Assembly (NCBI GenBank): GCA_036971615.1 | Contig: JAYKKR010000045.1 | Location: 62,001 to 126,000, forward strand | Length of the DNA stretch: 64,000 bases | Direction of reading: 5' to 3' | Source: Amyloporia xantha | Taxonomy: Eukaryota > Basidiomycota > Agaricomycetes > Polyporales > Adustoporiaceae | Shown: in pieces, positions 35,600 to 47,914 of the stretch | Layout of the letters: every line of letters starts with the position of its first letter | Position numbering within the stretch: position 1 is the stretch's first letter | The notes under the pieces: model-generated | What the model was told of the DNA's origin: nothing | Database searches by the model: none | The model's input: the letters and a program-made list of their open reading frames with translations, nothing else | Program-made: the position numbers and the translations under genes

Positions 35600-37913
35600 C
35601 TTGGCCAATTGGCCAGGCTACGCATGTCAGGAGGAAAGTCCGTCAATACCACTTTACTGCTACCACGGGGTGTGGCAGCAGGAGAGGAGGCCCTAGCAGA
35701 TGTGATGGAGGAGGCCCTAGATATGACAGAATGAGAACATCTTCCACCTCTGGAATTGTCTTGTTTGGGATCACGGACTTGAACCTATTGACATTGACAA
35801 AGGTGTTGATAATATTGTAAGCGCAAAAGAGTGAGCACATACCCCATTGTCATCATCAAAGGCTAAGTTGTTCAGGTGGTCAGGATCATCTTCACCATAG
35901 GGCTCTATTTCCATCTCATCTTTCTCCTTCTCCTCACTGCTCTGTCTTGTATTATCCCCATCTGATCCCTCTGTGTATAGTTGAAGTTTCATTGGCAATG
36001 ATATATGAATGACAGGACATGTCACCTTTGTTGGAGCTGTCTTGATTACCTAGACTAGCAGCGAGCTGACGTTCTTCATCGTCCGACCTTGCTGCAACTT
36101 GTGTCTTCTGCTGCTTCTTTGCCTGTGACCCATTTTAAATGTCATTGTCAGTATTGTCAGCCTCTAGAATGGCAGCATTGCGCTTGCAGATGTCTATGAG
36201 GACGTCAGCCAATGATTCTCCCATGGCAACAACACCAACATACCTTCGTCTCGTGCCTTCAACAACGCAGCAGCTGCTCCATTGCTTTTAGCTTGAAGCT
36301 TCTTCAAGAGAGCCTTCTCCTTTGCCGTAAAGTTTGCTGTTGGATCTGAAGATATGTCTGGCGCTGTTGCTTCTTGGACAGTTTTGCTACTGCTGCTGCT
36401 GCTTTGACTCTGAGAAGCTCGTGATTTAGAAGAAGCAGAAGCAGCAGCTGCTTATGTACGCCTGATGCACCAGACAGCAGATAAGCCCCCAGACCGGTTA
36501 TGCACCAGACAGGCTATCTGCCTGCACCCTGGTGCATCAGGTGAAGGGTGCTATATAGGGCAGGAGTAGTGTGACAGTAGCTGGTGTCGTATGGCTTACA
36601 AAGCAGGCCAAAAGCGGAATGCACTTCAGTCACTCTGTCCTAGGACCCAGTATCAATGTACACTCAAATCAGTGTATACTCAATGTGTACAAAGTGATTG
36701 AATGAGCTATGTATATAGTTGCTGTTGTGAAAGACTGACTACTGTTGAGAACAAGAGTGGTGAAACTTGTGTAAGACTCATGTAAGACCAATGTAAGACT
36801 CATGTAAGACTCATGTCAGACACATGTTACAGACTTATCTAGACATAGTTTGATGACTGTTACACACTCTGTATGTCTGTCCTGTGTATCCATACATCCC
36901 CTGGACCTGAAGCAAGGTTTCCAAAAGTGAAAATCACCAGATATGGTATAAATGAAAGTTGTAGACCATCACTCCAGTGATATGGGAAAATTTGTTTGAG
37001 CACCATAGCTTGCTTACTTAAGTCAGAAAACACAAAATATGTTTTCAAACATGGTGCGTATGAAAATTATTTTGGCTGAAAATGATTCTACAGCATCTGT
37101 ATTGCTCTATATTGGTTGGGTGATCAGCAAAAAGGCTTACAAGCCCAGGATTACAAGCATACAAGCATACAAGGCCAATATGTGAAATCCACATTTGCCT
37201 GTACCTGTCAATCCCATTTTGTGAATTAACCCATTTTTTGCATTTTATTGATGTATAACAAGCATACATCCAATACAAAATTTTATTAGCCTGGACCAAT
37301 ACAATTTTCATTACAATATTTGAATAGCCCCATTTATAAGCATTCTAATGGTATATAACAGTGGCATTCAATACAAGCTTCTATCAGCCTGAATGAATAC
37401 AATTTTCATTACAATATTTGAATAGCCTCATTTGTAAGCATCCTAATGGTATACAACAGTAATATGTTTCATTAGAATCCATTATAAGCAGCAGATTCTA
37501 ATAGCCACCATTACAAGCATCAAAATGAGCCTATACATGCCCACCTTCCTTATTTGGGTGCTTACATACTGGCTGAGTTTGAATTATACACATCTGTTAT
37601 AGAATTAATGTGTATTTCCGCTTTTGGCCTGCTTTGTAAGCCATACGACACCAGCTACTGTCACACTACTCCTGCCCTATATAGCACCCTTCATCTGATG
37701 CACCAGGGTGCAGGCAGATAGCCTGTCTGGTGCATAACCGGTCTGGGGGCTTATCTGCTGTCTGGTGCATCAGGTATACATAAGTTGGTGGAGGCAGAAG
37801 GATTAGGACTAGGAGTAGCAGGAGGATCTTTATCCTGTGTACCGTTTTTACAAGAGGATTGACGTGTCACGGTCATTGTGACAAGGTGAGAAGAGTCACC
37901 AACAAGTGCCATG
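35600..37913 (-). pseudogene. Decayed multi-exon gene split by a TIR element
   Basis: Minus strand, ATG at about 37913. N-terminal Ser/Pro/Ala-rich part, then (after the TIR element 36451-37784) SSSSSSKTVQ and TAKEKALLKKLQAKSNGAAAAL, a GT...AG intron near 36190-36245, a basic segment (QAKKQQKTQ) with an in-frame TAA, and an acidic part near 35870-35970 (EEKEKDEMEIEPYGEDDPD). No catalytic motif. The make-up looks like the disordered nuclear N-terminus of a transposon-linked protein. It lies just downstream of the dioxygenase gene on the same strand. The 3' part is lost at the LTR fragment. Confidence 0.45.
36451..37784. mobile_element. TIR element, 1.3 kb, non-coding
   Basis: Inverted arms of 169 bp (36451-36619 and 37616-37784), ends CTTATGTA, inner motif CCTGATGCACCAGACAGC. 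It interrupts an Ala/Ser-rich coding region. No target duplication seen. The interior at 36890-37070 resembles the arms of the palindrome at 20790-23129. Confidence 0.8.
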
Positions 37914-37945
37914 ATATTCCATTGTTTGCATACACAAACAAATCA

Positions 37946-40920
37946 CTACAAATTTGACAAACACCAACTCAAATGTAAAGATGACCTCATATCCTTATGC
38001 TCCATCCAACCACCCATGTTCTCACTGTCCTTGACTCCAGCACCATCTGAGTGAAGAACCATGGATGCCCTAGAGCCTTTGAAATGCAGATTGAAGTGAG
38101 TGAGACACTTTGAGAGAAATACAACCAAATCGCCATTTTGCAAAGGCAGAACAAGACCAGCTTCCACAAAACAGAGCTCACCGCCTTCAAAATCACCAAT
38201 AGGAAGTACCAGGCAGGCCTCTATATCTTTGACATCTCTGTGAGCATGAGTTGCCACATTGATGTTGAGCACAAATCCGCTGAAAGGATGGCATGGGGAA
38301 ACCTCGCGCCCTGGCATAAAGTCGACAAATGCTTCTAAGGACTTGCAAATTCCTGGCAGACGTCTCTCAAGGTAACACCAATAGCTAAGTGCTCCTGATG
38401 ATGAAATAGTGAAAGAAACACTTACCTTCACTCTTATCCAATCAAAGAATTCTTGAAAAGAGTTGCAAAGATTGTCGTACTCAGCCTGATGTTGCAGAAG
38501 CTCTTTGGAAATGTAAGCCCCAAATTGTTGATGATTGGTGTGAGCGGCATTGGCATGACGCAGATGCAAGAGATGTCCATCTTTTGGAGTGTCATCTCTC
38601 TGTGAATGCAGTGACAATAATCAATTAGGAAATATGGAGTATATGATACGCTATCTTACTCTTGTAACATTGTGTGCATACCAGGAGAAATGGATGCAAG
38701 GGAAGCATCTCTCTGCACTTCCATCTTGCACAGAGCTGTCCATGTCGTGAAGAGAATAACCTTCAGGTGTACCGACTGCAAGGGCTGTCTGAATATTTGA
38801 CACCAAACTTTCATGCATGTCTTTGGGCATGTCGCAAGCTAGGAAAGCCAAAAGTTTGTCATTGGTGTCATGAATGTCAATCTCTTGCCTAACCAAACAG
38901 TAAGATAAGCAATGAGAAAGCTCAAACCACTTACCCATCCATGGTCTAAATGCACGTAGTCTCCAGCATACGCCTTGACACCATCTGAGGTATAAAGCTC
39001 ATTCACCTAGGAAGTGTACTATGCTGAGAAAGACACAAAGAGAACAAGAATGAATGAAATGCTCACAGATTGTGCTGCGTCTTCAAGAGTATGTGCAATA
39101 TATGCTTGGCTGGCTTCAAGATGCTTGTTGCTAGTCCATTGACAGTGTGCATCCACATCACCAGTGGGATAAGGAATGTGTCGATTAGGAGGAGCGTCAA
39201 AGTTGAAAGGAGAGTATAAAACATGGTAATTGGGAGAACTTGGATCAGGAGTTAGAAACTGATTGGCAACAAAGGGAGTCAACGCAAATAGATCATCATT
39301 GTTGTCAGACAATGCATGTTCACTACCCTTTTCATCATTAGAGTCACTCAAAGGAGTAGGTGGACGTGAAATGGAGGAGATTGTGTCCCATAATGTGAAG
39401 GGACATCACCTCTGCATTGTTGTCAACAGGAGCACGACATGATGCCCATGCAGTGTGATTACGTGTTAGTGCAGCAAAGTTTCTTGACATTGAATTAGAT
39501 GCAAACATTGAGCGGAGTAAGGTGCATGTACTAACTTTCTTTAATCTAATCAAAGAAAGTGTTGGACTGGTCAAGATCTCTACAATCTATTTCAGTCGGT
39601 AGGCCACACTCTTGCAGTATCACACTGGAGAATAGAACTGAGACTCAAATGGGGATATAACCCCCCAGAAAAGAAACCAGGGGAATTATGCACCTGATGA
39701 TAAACTTGCCAATGTTGGTATCTGATTCCAATATTGAGTGAAAGGATAATATGGAAGACAAACATACAAGTCGCTTACACTTCTGAGGAAGTCTAAGTGC
39801 AGCGCAAATGGCTTGGATGACATCATTATTTTTTTGCCCCATGTCACGTTGCAGACCTCTAGCAGCCATAATCTTGAGGAAATAAATTGATCCTGGAAAA
39901 GAGCTGCAATCATTGCCACTGGTACATAGGAGATTGGAACCATACCTGCACTGGCCAAAGCAGCATACTTGTAGCCCAAAGATATCCAAGCCATAAATGT
40001 CCCCAGTGTTGGTGCACCAGGATTGCCTTTAATTTTGGAATCAAACAAATGCCTGGTCTTCATCTTAGAATTATGGGCCCCAATACTGGGAGAATATAAG
40101 AGGTCATGTGATAAATGCATCGTAGATAGAAATTAGAAACTCATATGTGCACCTTTGCCGCAAGCTCTATCTTGGAAACAGTTGCCAAGAATGAGAGCCC
40201 AGTATTCATGCCTTCAAAGTAATTGACATGTTTGATCAAGGAGAACAGGTCATTGGTCACATAGGCACAGCTGCCTGTGTCCAGTCCATGACGACCCTCC
40301 ACCATGTTCTTCAGGCTCGACATCCACTGAAGACAATCTTCACTCTCCAGATTGCTCTTGGAGTCCAGAGCAAGGTGCGACGTGAGCCTTGCAGCCTCCT
40401 GACCCACCTCCCCTCCTGGAAGCTCTGAGTCTGCATGCCAAATTCTGTGGCCATCCCATACCACAGTGTTCTCGTCGTCATTTTCTGGAACCTTTAAGGG
40501 GTCCACTGGGTTCACTGGAGGCAGTGGTGTCCCCCCTCATGTCAGACAATTAGACTTATGAGGTTTGTGTCTCTTTGGAGGAGGCTCCTCTGAATCGCCT
40601 GCCTCACGAGTGCACATGCGGCGAGTACGCAGCCAGCATGCACTTCATCCGGGGCTTCTACTAAGAGTGGAGGCCCTGGAGCCTAGTAGCATAAAATAGG
40701 AATGTAGTCAGTTGAAATGAGGTGAAATAGGCTGTATGGCTTACAACACTCTGAGTCCCCTCATTAGCCTGTATCTGCTCAGGGGAAAGGCTAGGGCCAC
40801 AGGAGGGTGCAGGAGTCAAGTAAGCATGACTGCTTGTGAGACCTAGGCCTTGAGGAGCACCGAGGTGAGTGGCACCAGCCTAAGCAGCAGAGGTAGCACC
40901 ATTGAGGTTGTTGAGTACAG
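37946..40920 (-). pseudogene. Transposon-linked 2OG-Fe(II) dioxygenase (TET/JBP-like)
   Basis: The C-terminal exon region (38617-37946) carries a complete-looking double-stranded beta-helix core: NINVATHAHRDVKD (iron ligands H-x-D, residues 126 and 128 of this frame), GGELCFVEAGLVLPLQNGD, then THFNLHFKGSRAS (third ligand His 174 and an Arg nine residues on, the usual 2-oxoglutarate contact). Upstream minus-strand exons lie at 38938-38651, 39574-39019, 40120-39686 and 40515-40141, with introns such as the one of about 41 bases near 38400 and another near 40680-40745. An N-terminal PPPKRHKPHK looks like a nuclear signal. One in-frame TGA at 40537. In basidiomycetes TET/JBP-like enzymes, which oxidise 5-methylcytosine, are found with KDZ transposons (Iyer and colleagues); assignment to that clade is inferred. 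Exon limits are approximate, and it may be a dead copy. Confidence 0.55.
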
Positions 40921-40958
40921 CAAGCACAGCAGGAGGCAGAGTGTTGATCTCAGAGAAA

Positions 40959-40994
40959 CTCAGAGCCTCTCAGGTTAACCTGAGAGGCTCTGAG
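40959..40994. repeat. Perfect 36-nt palindrome with ctctgag motifs
   Basis: Two 18-base halves, CTCAGAGCCTCTCAGGTT and its exact complement, with no loop. More ctctgag/ctcagag motifs follow to 41040. Similar motifs occur inside the element end at 59393, so these may be subterminal transposase sites. Confidence 0.75.
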
Positions 40995-41039
40995 ATAACC
41001 TGAGTTACTCTGAGAAACCTCACATATCTCAGAGTACCC

Positions 41040-41074
41040 TAGGTTGCCCCAGAGAAAAAGGGTTTTTCCTGATG
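41040..41074 (-). mobile_element. CATCAGG-family terminus, other end not found
   Basis: Plus strand ends ggtttttcctgatg at 41074, the same inverted terminus as at 59393 and 62230. It lies just upstream of the dioxygenase gene. No matching left end is found in 34-41 kb, so the element is truncated. Confidence 0.55.
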
Positions 41075-41082
41075 TGGATTTC

Positions 41083-41275
41083 TTTAGGGGTTGGGAAAAC
41101 CTCCTGTTAGGACAAGGTTGTATGTTACAACCACAATAGGTTCCAGTGCCGACAGATCTGACATCTTGTTTGTCTTGGGGGTTGAAGTAATGAGAGTGTT
41201 GGAAATGACCCACAGGGGTGGTGATATAGCTTCTAGTAGCCATGGTTCACAGGGTAGTCTAGAGTCTTTCACTAG
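41083..41275 (-). pseudogene. gag: gypsy A-family gag 5' fragment
   Basis: Close match to 4503-4693. The frame starts with ATG at 41243 (MATRSYITTPVG) and includes CNIQPCPNRRF. It shows that the family's start codon is ATG, which is GTG in gypsy A. Truncated at about 41083. Confidence 0.7.
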
Positions 41276-41352
41276 TGTTAGGAGCACAGTTGGGACAAAG
41301 GTAGCCTACAGTGCAACAAAGAGGGAGAGTGATGATATTCAAGTAGTGCTGT

Positions 41353-44300
41353 TACGATTCCTGAGGTACGAATGAAGTGTTTCTCTGGTGAGCAAAATCA
41401 GCGACACCAACTTTTGTGCCCTAAGTGTGGGAACACAATTCAATACAAATTTTGTATTGTAAGCATCCAAGATCCTGGGGTTAGGGTCAGGCTTTTGTTA
41501 CTGCTGTTGTAAGGTCCCTTGTAGTCTCAATACAAAAGTTTGTTACCCATTACAAAGTTCAATACAAGGCTGCCAGCACAACGTGACTTGTACAAATAAC
41601 CCCCAACACTGATGAGATGAGATCAAGTCTATATCTTATCTATCTCCTTGTATGGTATGTCACATGATTAGATCATGTGTCTAGTCACGTGCACTTATGC
41701 TTACACACGTGACAGACCACCAGCTTACTGGCCTTTGAAGTGTATATACCACAATGAGCACATTCAAATCTTGCCATATAAGGAAATGCTCACATCAGGG
41801 GATAGTCATGGTTGTCGACAGACCAACCCTTGTTTTTTTGACATTTGTTACTAATTGTCTGTAGTCTATAGCCCCAATATACACTTGCCCAAATGCAGAA
41901 ATATGGCTGTCTTTGAGATAGGGTCGACTATCTGTTGTTCACAGATTTCAATAGAAATGGATTGCTGCTGATGTATATGATTAGTACACCCAATTAAAGT
42001 GCGTACAAGTGATAGTATAATGCATGGACTCCTTACTTAGCAAGAATATACCATGATATAGTATGTGACTAGGAGCCAGTGAGCTGGGCAATGTCACATG
42101 ACAGAGCTTGTGGGATCGACCAATGCCAACTTGGCCCAATTTTTGCACCTTGCCCTGGCTTGTTCTTGGCACACCTCTGTCTCTTGGATTGCCTAGCTCA
42201 TTAGTAGGTAAACAGATGAGGGCTGCACTCTCTTTTGCAATGTGAAGCTCACCTGCACTTGAGGTGGTTGTCATCAGAGGGATAGAGCAGATCTGTCAGA
42301 TAGTGAGTCATGAGAAATGCTTACATCAGCAGGTAGCCACAGTGACGTCCATATTGGTCTTGATTTTGCTGGATTTGTTGCTATTTTTGCTTGGCTAGTA
42401 GAGCCAATATAAACATGCCCAAATGTGGAAATATGGCTGCATGTGAGATATGAAAAATGTGAGATAGGGATTCCAAATGAAGCAGAAAGACATTCCCTTA
42501 TTTTAGGTGACTTTTGTGCATTTTTTGAGCCCCGAATGAGCCCAGCATGAACCTCCCAAGAGCAGAAAAAGCGGTCACATGATCCAAGGGTGTCTAACCG
42601 TGTTGGTTGATCCTAGCCATTTCCTGTGGCAATCGACCAACGTGGTTAGACGCCCTCCGGGAATTGCCGGAAATGGAAAAAGTGCACGTTGCTGTGGGCT
42701 CAATTCTTAATTAAATTAACTGAACATTGGTACAGACCTTGAACGATTGTGTATCCATCTCTAATTTAAATTCCTAAGGATTTGAGGCCATAACGAATAT
42801 GCTATTCAATGATCATTGCCTTTTCGAGCGTTAGGCGCTTATTAGGCGCCCAAGAGCGCGCTCCAATACAGGCCTTTTATCTATTCTTTATGGATTTCAT
42901 TGTAAGCCTGCTATATAGATATCATTAGAGCCTGTTTGTAAGGACCTTAGAGAGCTTTGTGCTGTATTTACAGCGGTTTGTATGACCCTTAGACTGACTT
43001 TTATTGTTTTTACAGTGACTTGAAGGTGGTTAGAGCGACATTGTATAGTAAGTATGTTTGTATGATCATTAGATACAGTTTGTGTGATCATTAGAGTAGA
43101 TTTGTATGGTGATTAGAGCAAGTTTGTAAGCTCAATACAATACATTTCTATGGTGATTTGAGTGAATTTTTATGATAATTAGACTTTGTTTGTAGGGTCA
43201 TTAGAGCAACTTTGTATGTGGATTAGAGTGAGTTTGTATGGTGATTAGAGCAAGTTGTATGGTGATTTGATTGATGTTGTATGCAGATTAGATTAAGTTT
43301 GTATGATCATTACAATGAGTTTGTAAGGTCATTAGAGTAATTTTGTAGGGCCATTGGAGTGGCTTTCTATGGGGATTAGAGTAAGTCTGTATGGTGACTA
43401 GAGTGAGTTTGTATGGTGATTAGAATAAGTTTGTATGGACATTAGAGTGCATTTGTATGGTGATTGGAACAAGTTTGTATGGTGATTAGAGTGTGTTTGT
43501 ATGGTGATTACAATCACTTTGTAGTAGGAATATATGACCCTTATGTGACCGCTAGAGTAGGTTTCTAAGGTCATTAGAGTGACTTGTATAGTCAATACAA
43601 TATGATTCTATGGTGCTTAGAGCAACTTTGTATGGTGATTAGGGTGAGTTTGTAGTGATACTAGAGTAACTTGATATGATCATTGGAGTGAGTTTGTATG
43701 GTGATTAGGGTAAGTTTATATGATGCTTACATGAACATTGTAGTGTCAATACAATACATTTGAATGATGATTAGAGTACATTTATATGGGTAGTAGGATG
43801 AGTTGGTATGGTCACTACAGTAAGTTTGTAGTGCCATTAGAGCAACTTTATGTGATCATTACACTAACTTTGAATACAAAGGTGACTGACATGACTTTGA
43901 AATGTTAATTAGAGATTACAAAATGGGTGAAATACATAATGGTCCCATTTGAAAGGCAAGATTGACTTGATAAGTAAATGTTGTATTGACATTAGAAAAG
44001 TTTGGATGTAGTTAGTGTGGAAAATCACCTTTATATTCCATCAGATAGAACCTACTTACTTCACTAGCAAAAGTAGTAATGTTTGTATTGGAATTCTCAA
44101 TACTTAGTGAGATATGGCTGTTGTAATATTTGGTTGATAAATAACATTGTTATAGCCTGAACAGGTTTGCATTGCAGATGGAGTGAATATGTATGGTCTC
44201 AAAAGCAAGTTTGTATGGTCAAGAGCAAGCTGAAGTAATCATTAGGATAAATTTGTACTCTCATTAGAGTGAGTTTGTAATGTCATTACAAAATGTCAAA

Positions 44301-44783
44301 AATAGATAGTAGGCTCATTTGATAGAGAATATTCACTTTGTAAGTAAATGTTCTAATGACACTACAAGAGTTTCTAATGAATTAGGGCCAAAAATTACTT
44401 TTACACTCCATCAGACAGAGCTCACTTATTTCATTAGGAAGTGTTGTAATTTTTGTATTGAGATTCTCAATATTCACTGACATACACCTGTATCAAGATC
44501 TACTTTCAATTTTTGTAATATATTTGCAGTCTGTTTCTATGACTGTTGCCATGTGCTTGTAAAGTTAATATAGTAGGTTGATACACTTATTGGGATTATT
44601 TTTCACAGCCATCAGATTGTTTCTATAAGTTTGTAGAGTCAATATCTAAAAAGTAATCAGAGGCAAGTGATCCAATTTTTACAGACATCTTATATAGTTG
44701 AATCTTATGGGGCAATAATGGAAGACAGCACTTCAAGATCCTCAGGAATCATCCTGCCATTTATTGGCCCGCTCCCACCAAGT
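41353..44783 (+). mobile_element. HINE-like copy E, complete
   Basis: 3431 bp, from TACGATTCCTGAGG to CCACCAAGT. About 500 bp longer than B and D because of extra DNA at about 41924-42410 that partly repeats nearby sequence. The array of about 22-bp units runs 43060-43870. The mid-element hairpin differs in sequence from the other copies (42589-42654). Confidence 0.75.
42589..42654. repeat. Mid-element hairpin, variant type, copy E
   Basis: 23-bp arms (42589-42611 and 42632-42654). The four mismatches are all G-T pairs, and each can be explained by one C-to-T change at CpG from a perfect ancestor. Same position in the element as 48639-48678, but unrelated arm sequence. Confidence 0.8.
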
Positions 44784-45056
44784 AGAAGAGTAGTTATACA
44801 AGAGCAAAAGACTAAGGGATAGAGCAAATAGGTAGGGGTTTATATAGCTAGTCCTGGTTGAGTATGAGAAAGGTGAAGTAGGAGTCAGGTGATAGCTGAG
44901 TAAGGAATGAGTCATGGTTGTGCATGATAACAAGGCAGTGTGAAATGGAGGAGGAGTCATAGCGGTTATGCGCTAAGTATAGTACAGTGAGTCATGGTTG
45001 CACATGACAATGGAGCAAGTGGACAGTAAGATGAATGATTCAAGGAAATCGTAACA

Positions 45057-46333
45057 TAGTCTCTCAAGACACTCCACTGCACCACAAATCCATCTCCATT
45101 TCTTGTACGCACAAGTCATTTTCCTCTTTGATTATGTGCCTGGGAGTTGTATCAGTATGCATTGAAACTGAAGGTATTTTCTTTTTACTCTGACCCAGCA
45201 TGACTCATGATTTGTTTTTATTAAACAACATGGGTGCAGGTCATACCTAGCAAGACAAAAGTATACTCACCTCAACAACAATTGCAGAACAGATCAGAAA
45301 CTAGTCTCACAAATATAGCAGTGAGAATTATCTAAAACAGAGAACTTGAATTGAGAACTGGAAGATAATTTACAGACTCACATGGGACATGTTCCACAAA
45401 CCACCAGATAAATCCTTGCCAGCAAAGTATAAGCCAGGCCTATTGAAGACAGTGGACTCACCAGCATTCAAAAGGAAGAACAGAAGAGTCACATGAAGAC
45501 ACCAGTGAAGACAGAGAGAGGCTAGCTGTAGTCATATAGAGTATATCAGAATGTGGGAAGCATAGACACAGGTTAGAGGTGTACACAGAGGGAAGGCTGG
45601 AGCTGACTTAGACGACGGTGGTGGTATAAGGAGAGAAGATGCATGTTGCTTTGTGACGTGTCAAACATGGGCCAAATAAAAAGCCAAACATTGGCCAAAC
45701 ATCCAAACAGTGCAGTCTGTTGCAACAGACTGTATACCATTTAAGGTGATAATGGCCTTCTTCACTCTGATTGGCATTTTCACTCTAATATCTATCTGCC
45801 TTCTACTTGAATGTCTCATTCTCAAGCATTTTAGCATAGCTATCATCACACTGACTATGTAGTGGCCTACACTCTTCTTAAGTCATTTTTATTGCTGAAT
45901 TAAAATATTCTCTTCAGAAATATAGGAATAACTTACACTAATTGAGAGCTGGAATGACTGATATACTAACTGGTTCAGAGTGCTGTACAATAACAACCCA
46001 AGCTATCTCTGAACTTCTCTGAGAAAACCTGAATAATTTGATAATGTTAACAGCATCTCACAGCAAAGTTCTAAATCAAGTTGGAGAATAAATATTTATA
46101 TATTCAATAATCTAAGATTGACAAGTCTATTGAAGAGCATACAAGAACACTGACACTGCTCTAATCACAGTATGAGTACAAGTGCATATTATAGAATCTA
46201 GAAGTGAATAGCATAAGTCTCAAAAATGAAACTATTATAGTCATTGATTATTTTCTCTACAATAGATCTGACTCAATAATCTGAGACTGAAGCTTTGGGT
46301 GCAGTGTCAGGCTTAGGTTACTGAGAGTGAACT
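45057..46333. other. Unassigned stretch
   Basis: AT-rich, short frames only, no second copy in the window and no motif I recognise. Confidence 0.4.
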
Positions 46334-46683
46334 TGTTACAATTTCCTTGATACTTTTGTCTTACTGTTCACTTGCTTCGTTGTCATGCCTAACCATGACT
46401 CACTATACTATACTTAGCGCGCAACCGCTATTACTCCTCCTCCATTCCACACTGCCTCATCATCATGTGCAACCATGACTCATCCCTTACTCAGCTATCA
46501 CCTGACTCCTACTTCATCTTACTCATGCTCAACCATGACTAGCTATATAAACCCCTACTTACTCGCTCTGTCCCTTAGTCTTTCGCTCTTGTATAACTAC
46601 TGTTCTACAGCACTACTTGAATATCATTGCTCTTGCTCTCTGTCGCACCATAGGCTACCTTTGTCCCAACCGTGCTCCTAACA
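46334..46683 (+). mobile_element. Solo LTR of the gypsy A family
   Basis: 350 bp, TGTTAC...CTAACA, flanked by gaact (46329-46333) and aaact (46684-46688), a 5-bp duplication with one change. It has a tatataaa box near 46540. Opposite orientation to gypsy A. Confidence 0.85.
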
Positions 46684-47113
46684 AAACTTCTGGTCTGGTA
46701 GCAACTTCATTTGGATTAAATTGGATTTCATGAGTATTATTCACTGTCTTGTTGTATTGATTGACCATGAGGATAATCCAATTAAATCTAACTTGGTTCT
46801 ATGTTTGTATCATCAGCAAAAGTGCAGATTCCAGATCTGCGCTGGCCAGGTTTATAATTGGGCGGGGGGTATGGCACGCGAAGGGCAAGTCAGATAAAGG
46901 AATGTAAACCACGCCCAGCCCTGTGTATGTAGCCATGGCAGTAACAGCATGATGTATATATATGTTGTTTTCTAATATAGACGTCAGAATGGCCAGGAGA
47001 ATATAGTTTCAGGCATTCTCGGATATGATGAAGGTGCATGCAGCACCAAATGTACCACGCCTGGCCCACCATGGGTATATTTCATCGCTGAGTATTGGTT
47101 ATGTTACACAGTC
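46684..47113. other. Unassigned spacer
   Basis: No gene or repeat recognised, apart from a short gataatcc-type motif near 46790. Confidence 0.35.
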
Positions 47114-47732
47114 CATCAGGAAAAATCTCCCTTACTTATTAGAGCTCATTGAATACTTACCATTCTAATCCAACTTACATGTCTCTTATTCTACTCATCA
47201 GATTCTTATTGACTGCTAATCTATCTCACACATCTCTAATTCCACTCATCAGATTCTTACTGAATGCTCATCTATCTCATATTTCTCTAATCCTACTCAT
47301 CAGATTCTTATTGAGTGCTAATTTATTTCAAGATGCTAATCAAACTCTCAGAAAGTTGTTATGAGATCTTCCAATTGCTCACTTACTTCAGCTGTGCTGT
47401 GCTAGTAACTAGTATGGACTAGATATGTAGAATGAGCACCATAATAAACAAGCCTTTTTATTCATAGACTTATATTGTACTCCTTGAACAAGGTCACAAA
47501 GATACACCTTAAGAAATTATTCTTTTTTATCTCAATCTGAGAAAGAAAATACTGCAAAAAGTACTTGCATTTGATAGAGAGCCTTCTGTTTATCCACAAA
47601 TATGAAGTGGAGATATAATCACATCAAAGGTCTATGGAGGAGTATAGCAGCAGCCAAGCAACAAAAAGACACAAGTCTTCATACTTAGGAAGCCTTATAT
47701 AAATGTGAGTGAGTTAGAAAAGGTGTGGACTT

Positions 47733-47805
47733 GTAGTGTAGTGGTAAAGTGCTACAGGTCATGCCTTATAGGGCAGTCAATTCTGAGAGGTCATTGGTTC
47801 AATCC
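47733..47805 (+). promoter_or_regulatory. tRNA-like A and B boxes, copy 2
   Basis: TAGTGTAGTGG at 47733-47743 and GGTTCAATCC at 47796-47805, unchanged relative to copy 1. Confidence 0.5.
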
Positions 47806-47914
47806 TGTGTGGTGGCAGAAGATACTTATTTTTGAAATTTTATTCCAACCTTCTGTTATCAACCTGTCATTGCTGATGGCACAAAGACACTCTTTAATTG
47901 ATGATTTTCACCAT

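Larger units (their letters stand above)
41276..45056 (-). repeat. gypsy A-family LTR split by HINE-like copy E
   Basis: LTR parts 41276-41352 and 44784-45056 together make 350 bp, the full LTR length. The join gctgt/agaaga agrees with the uninterrupted LTR at 46334-46683 read in reverse. Confidence 0.85.
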
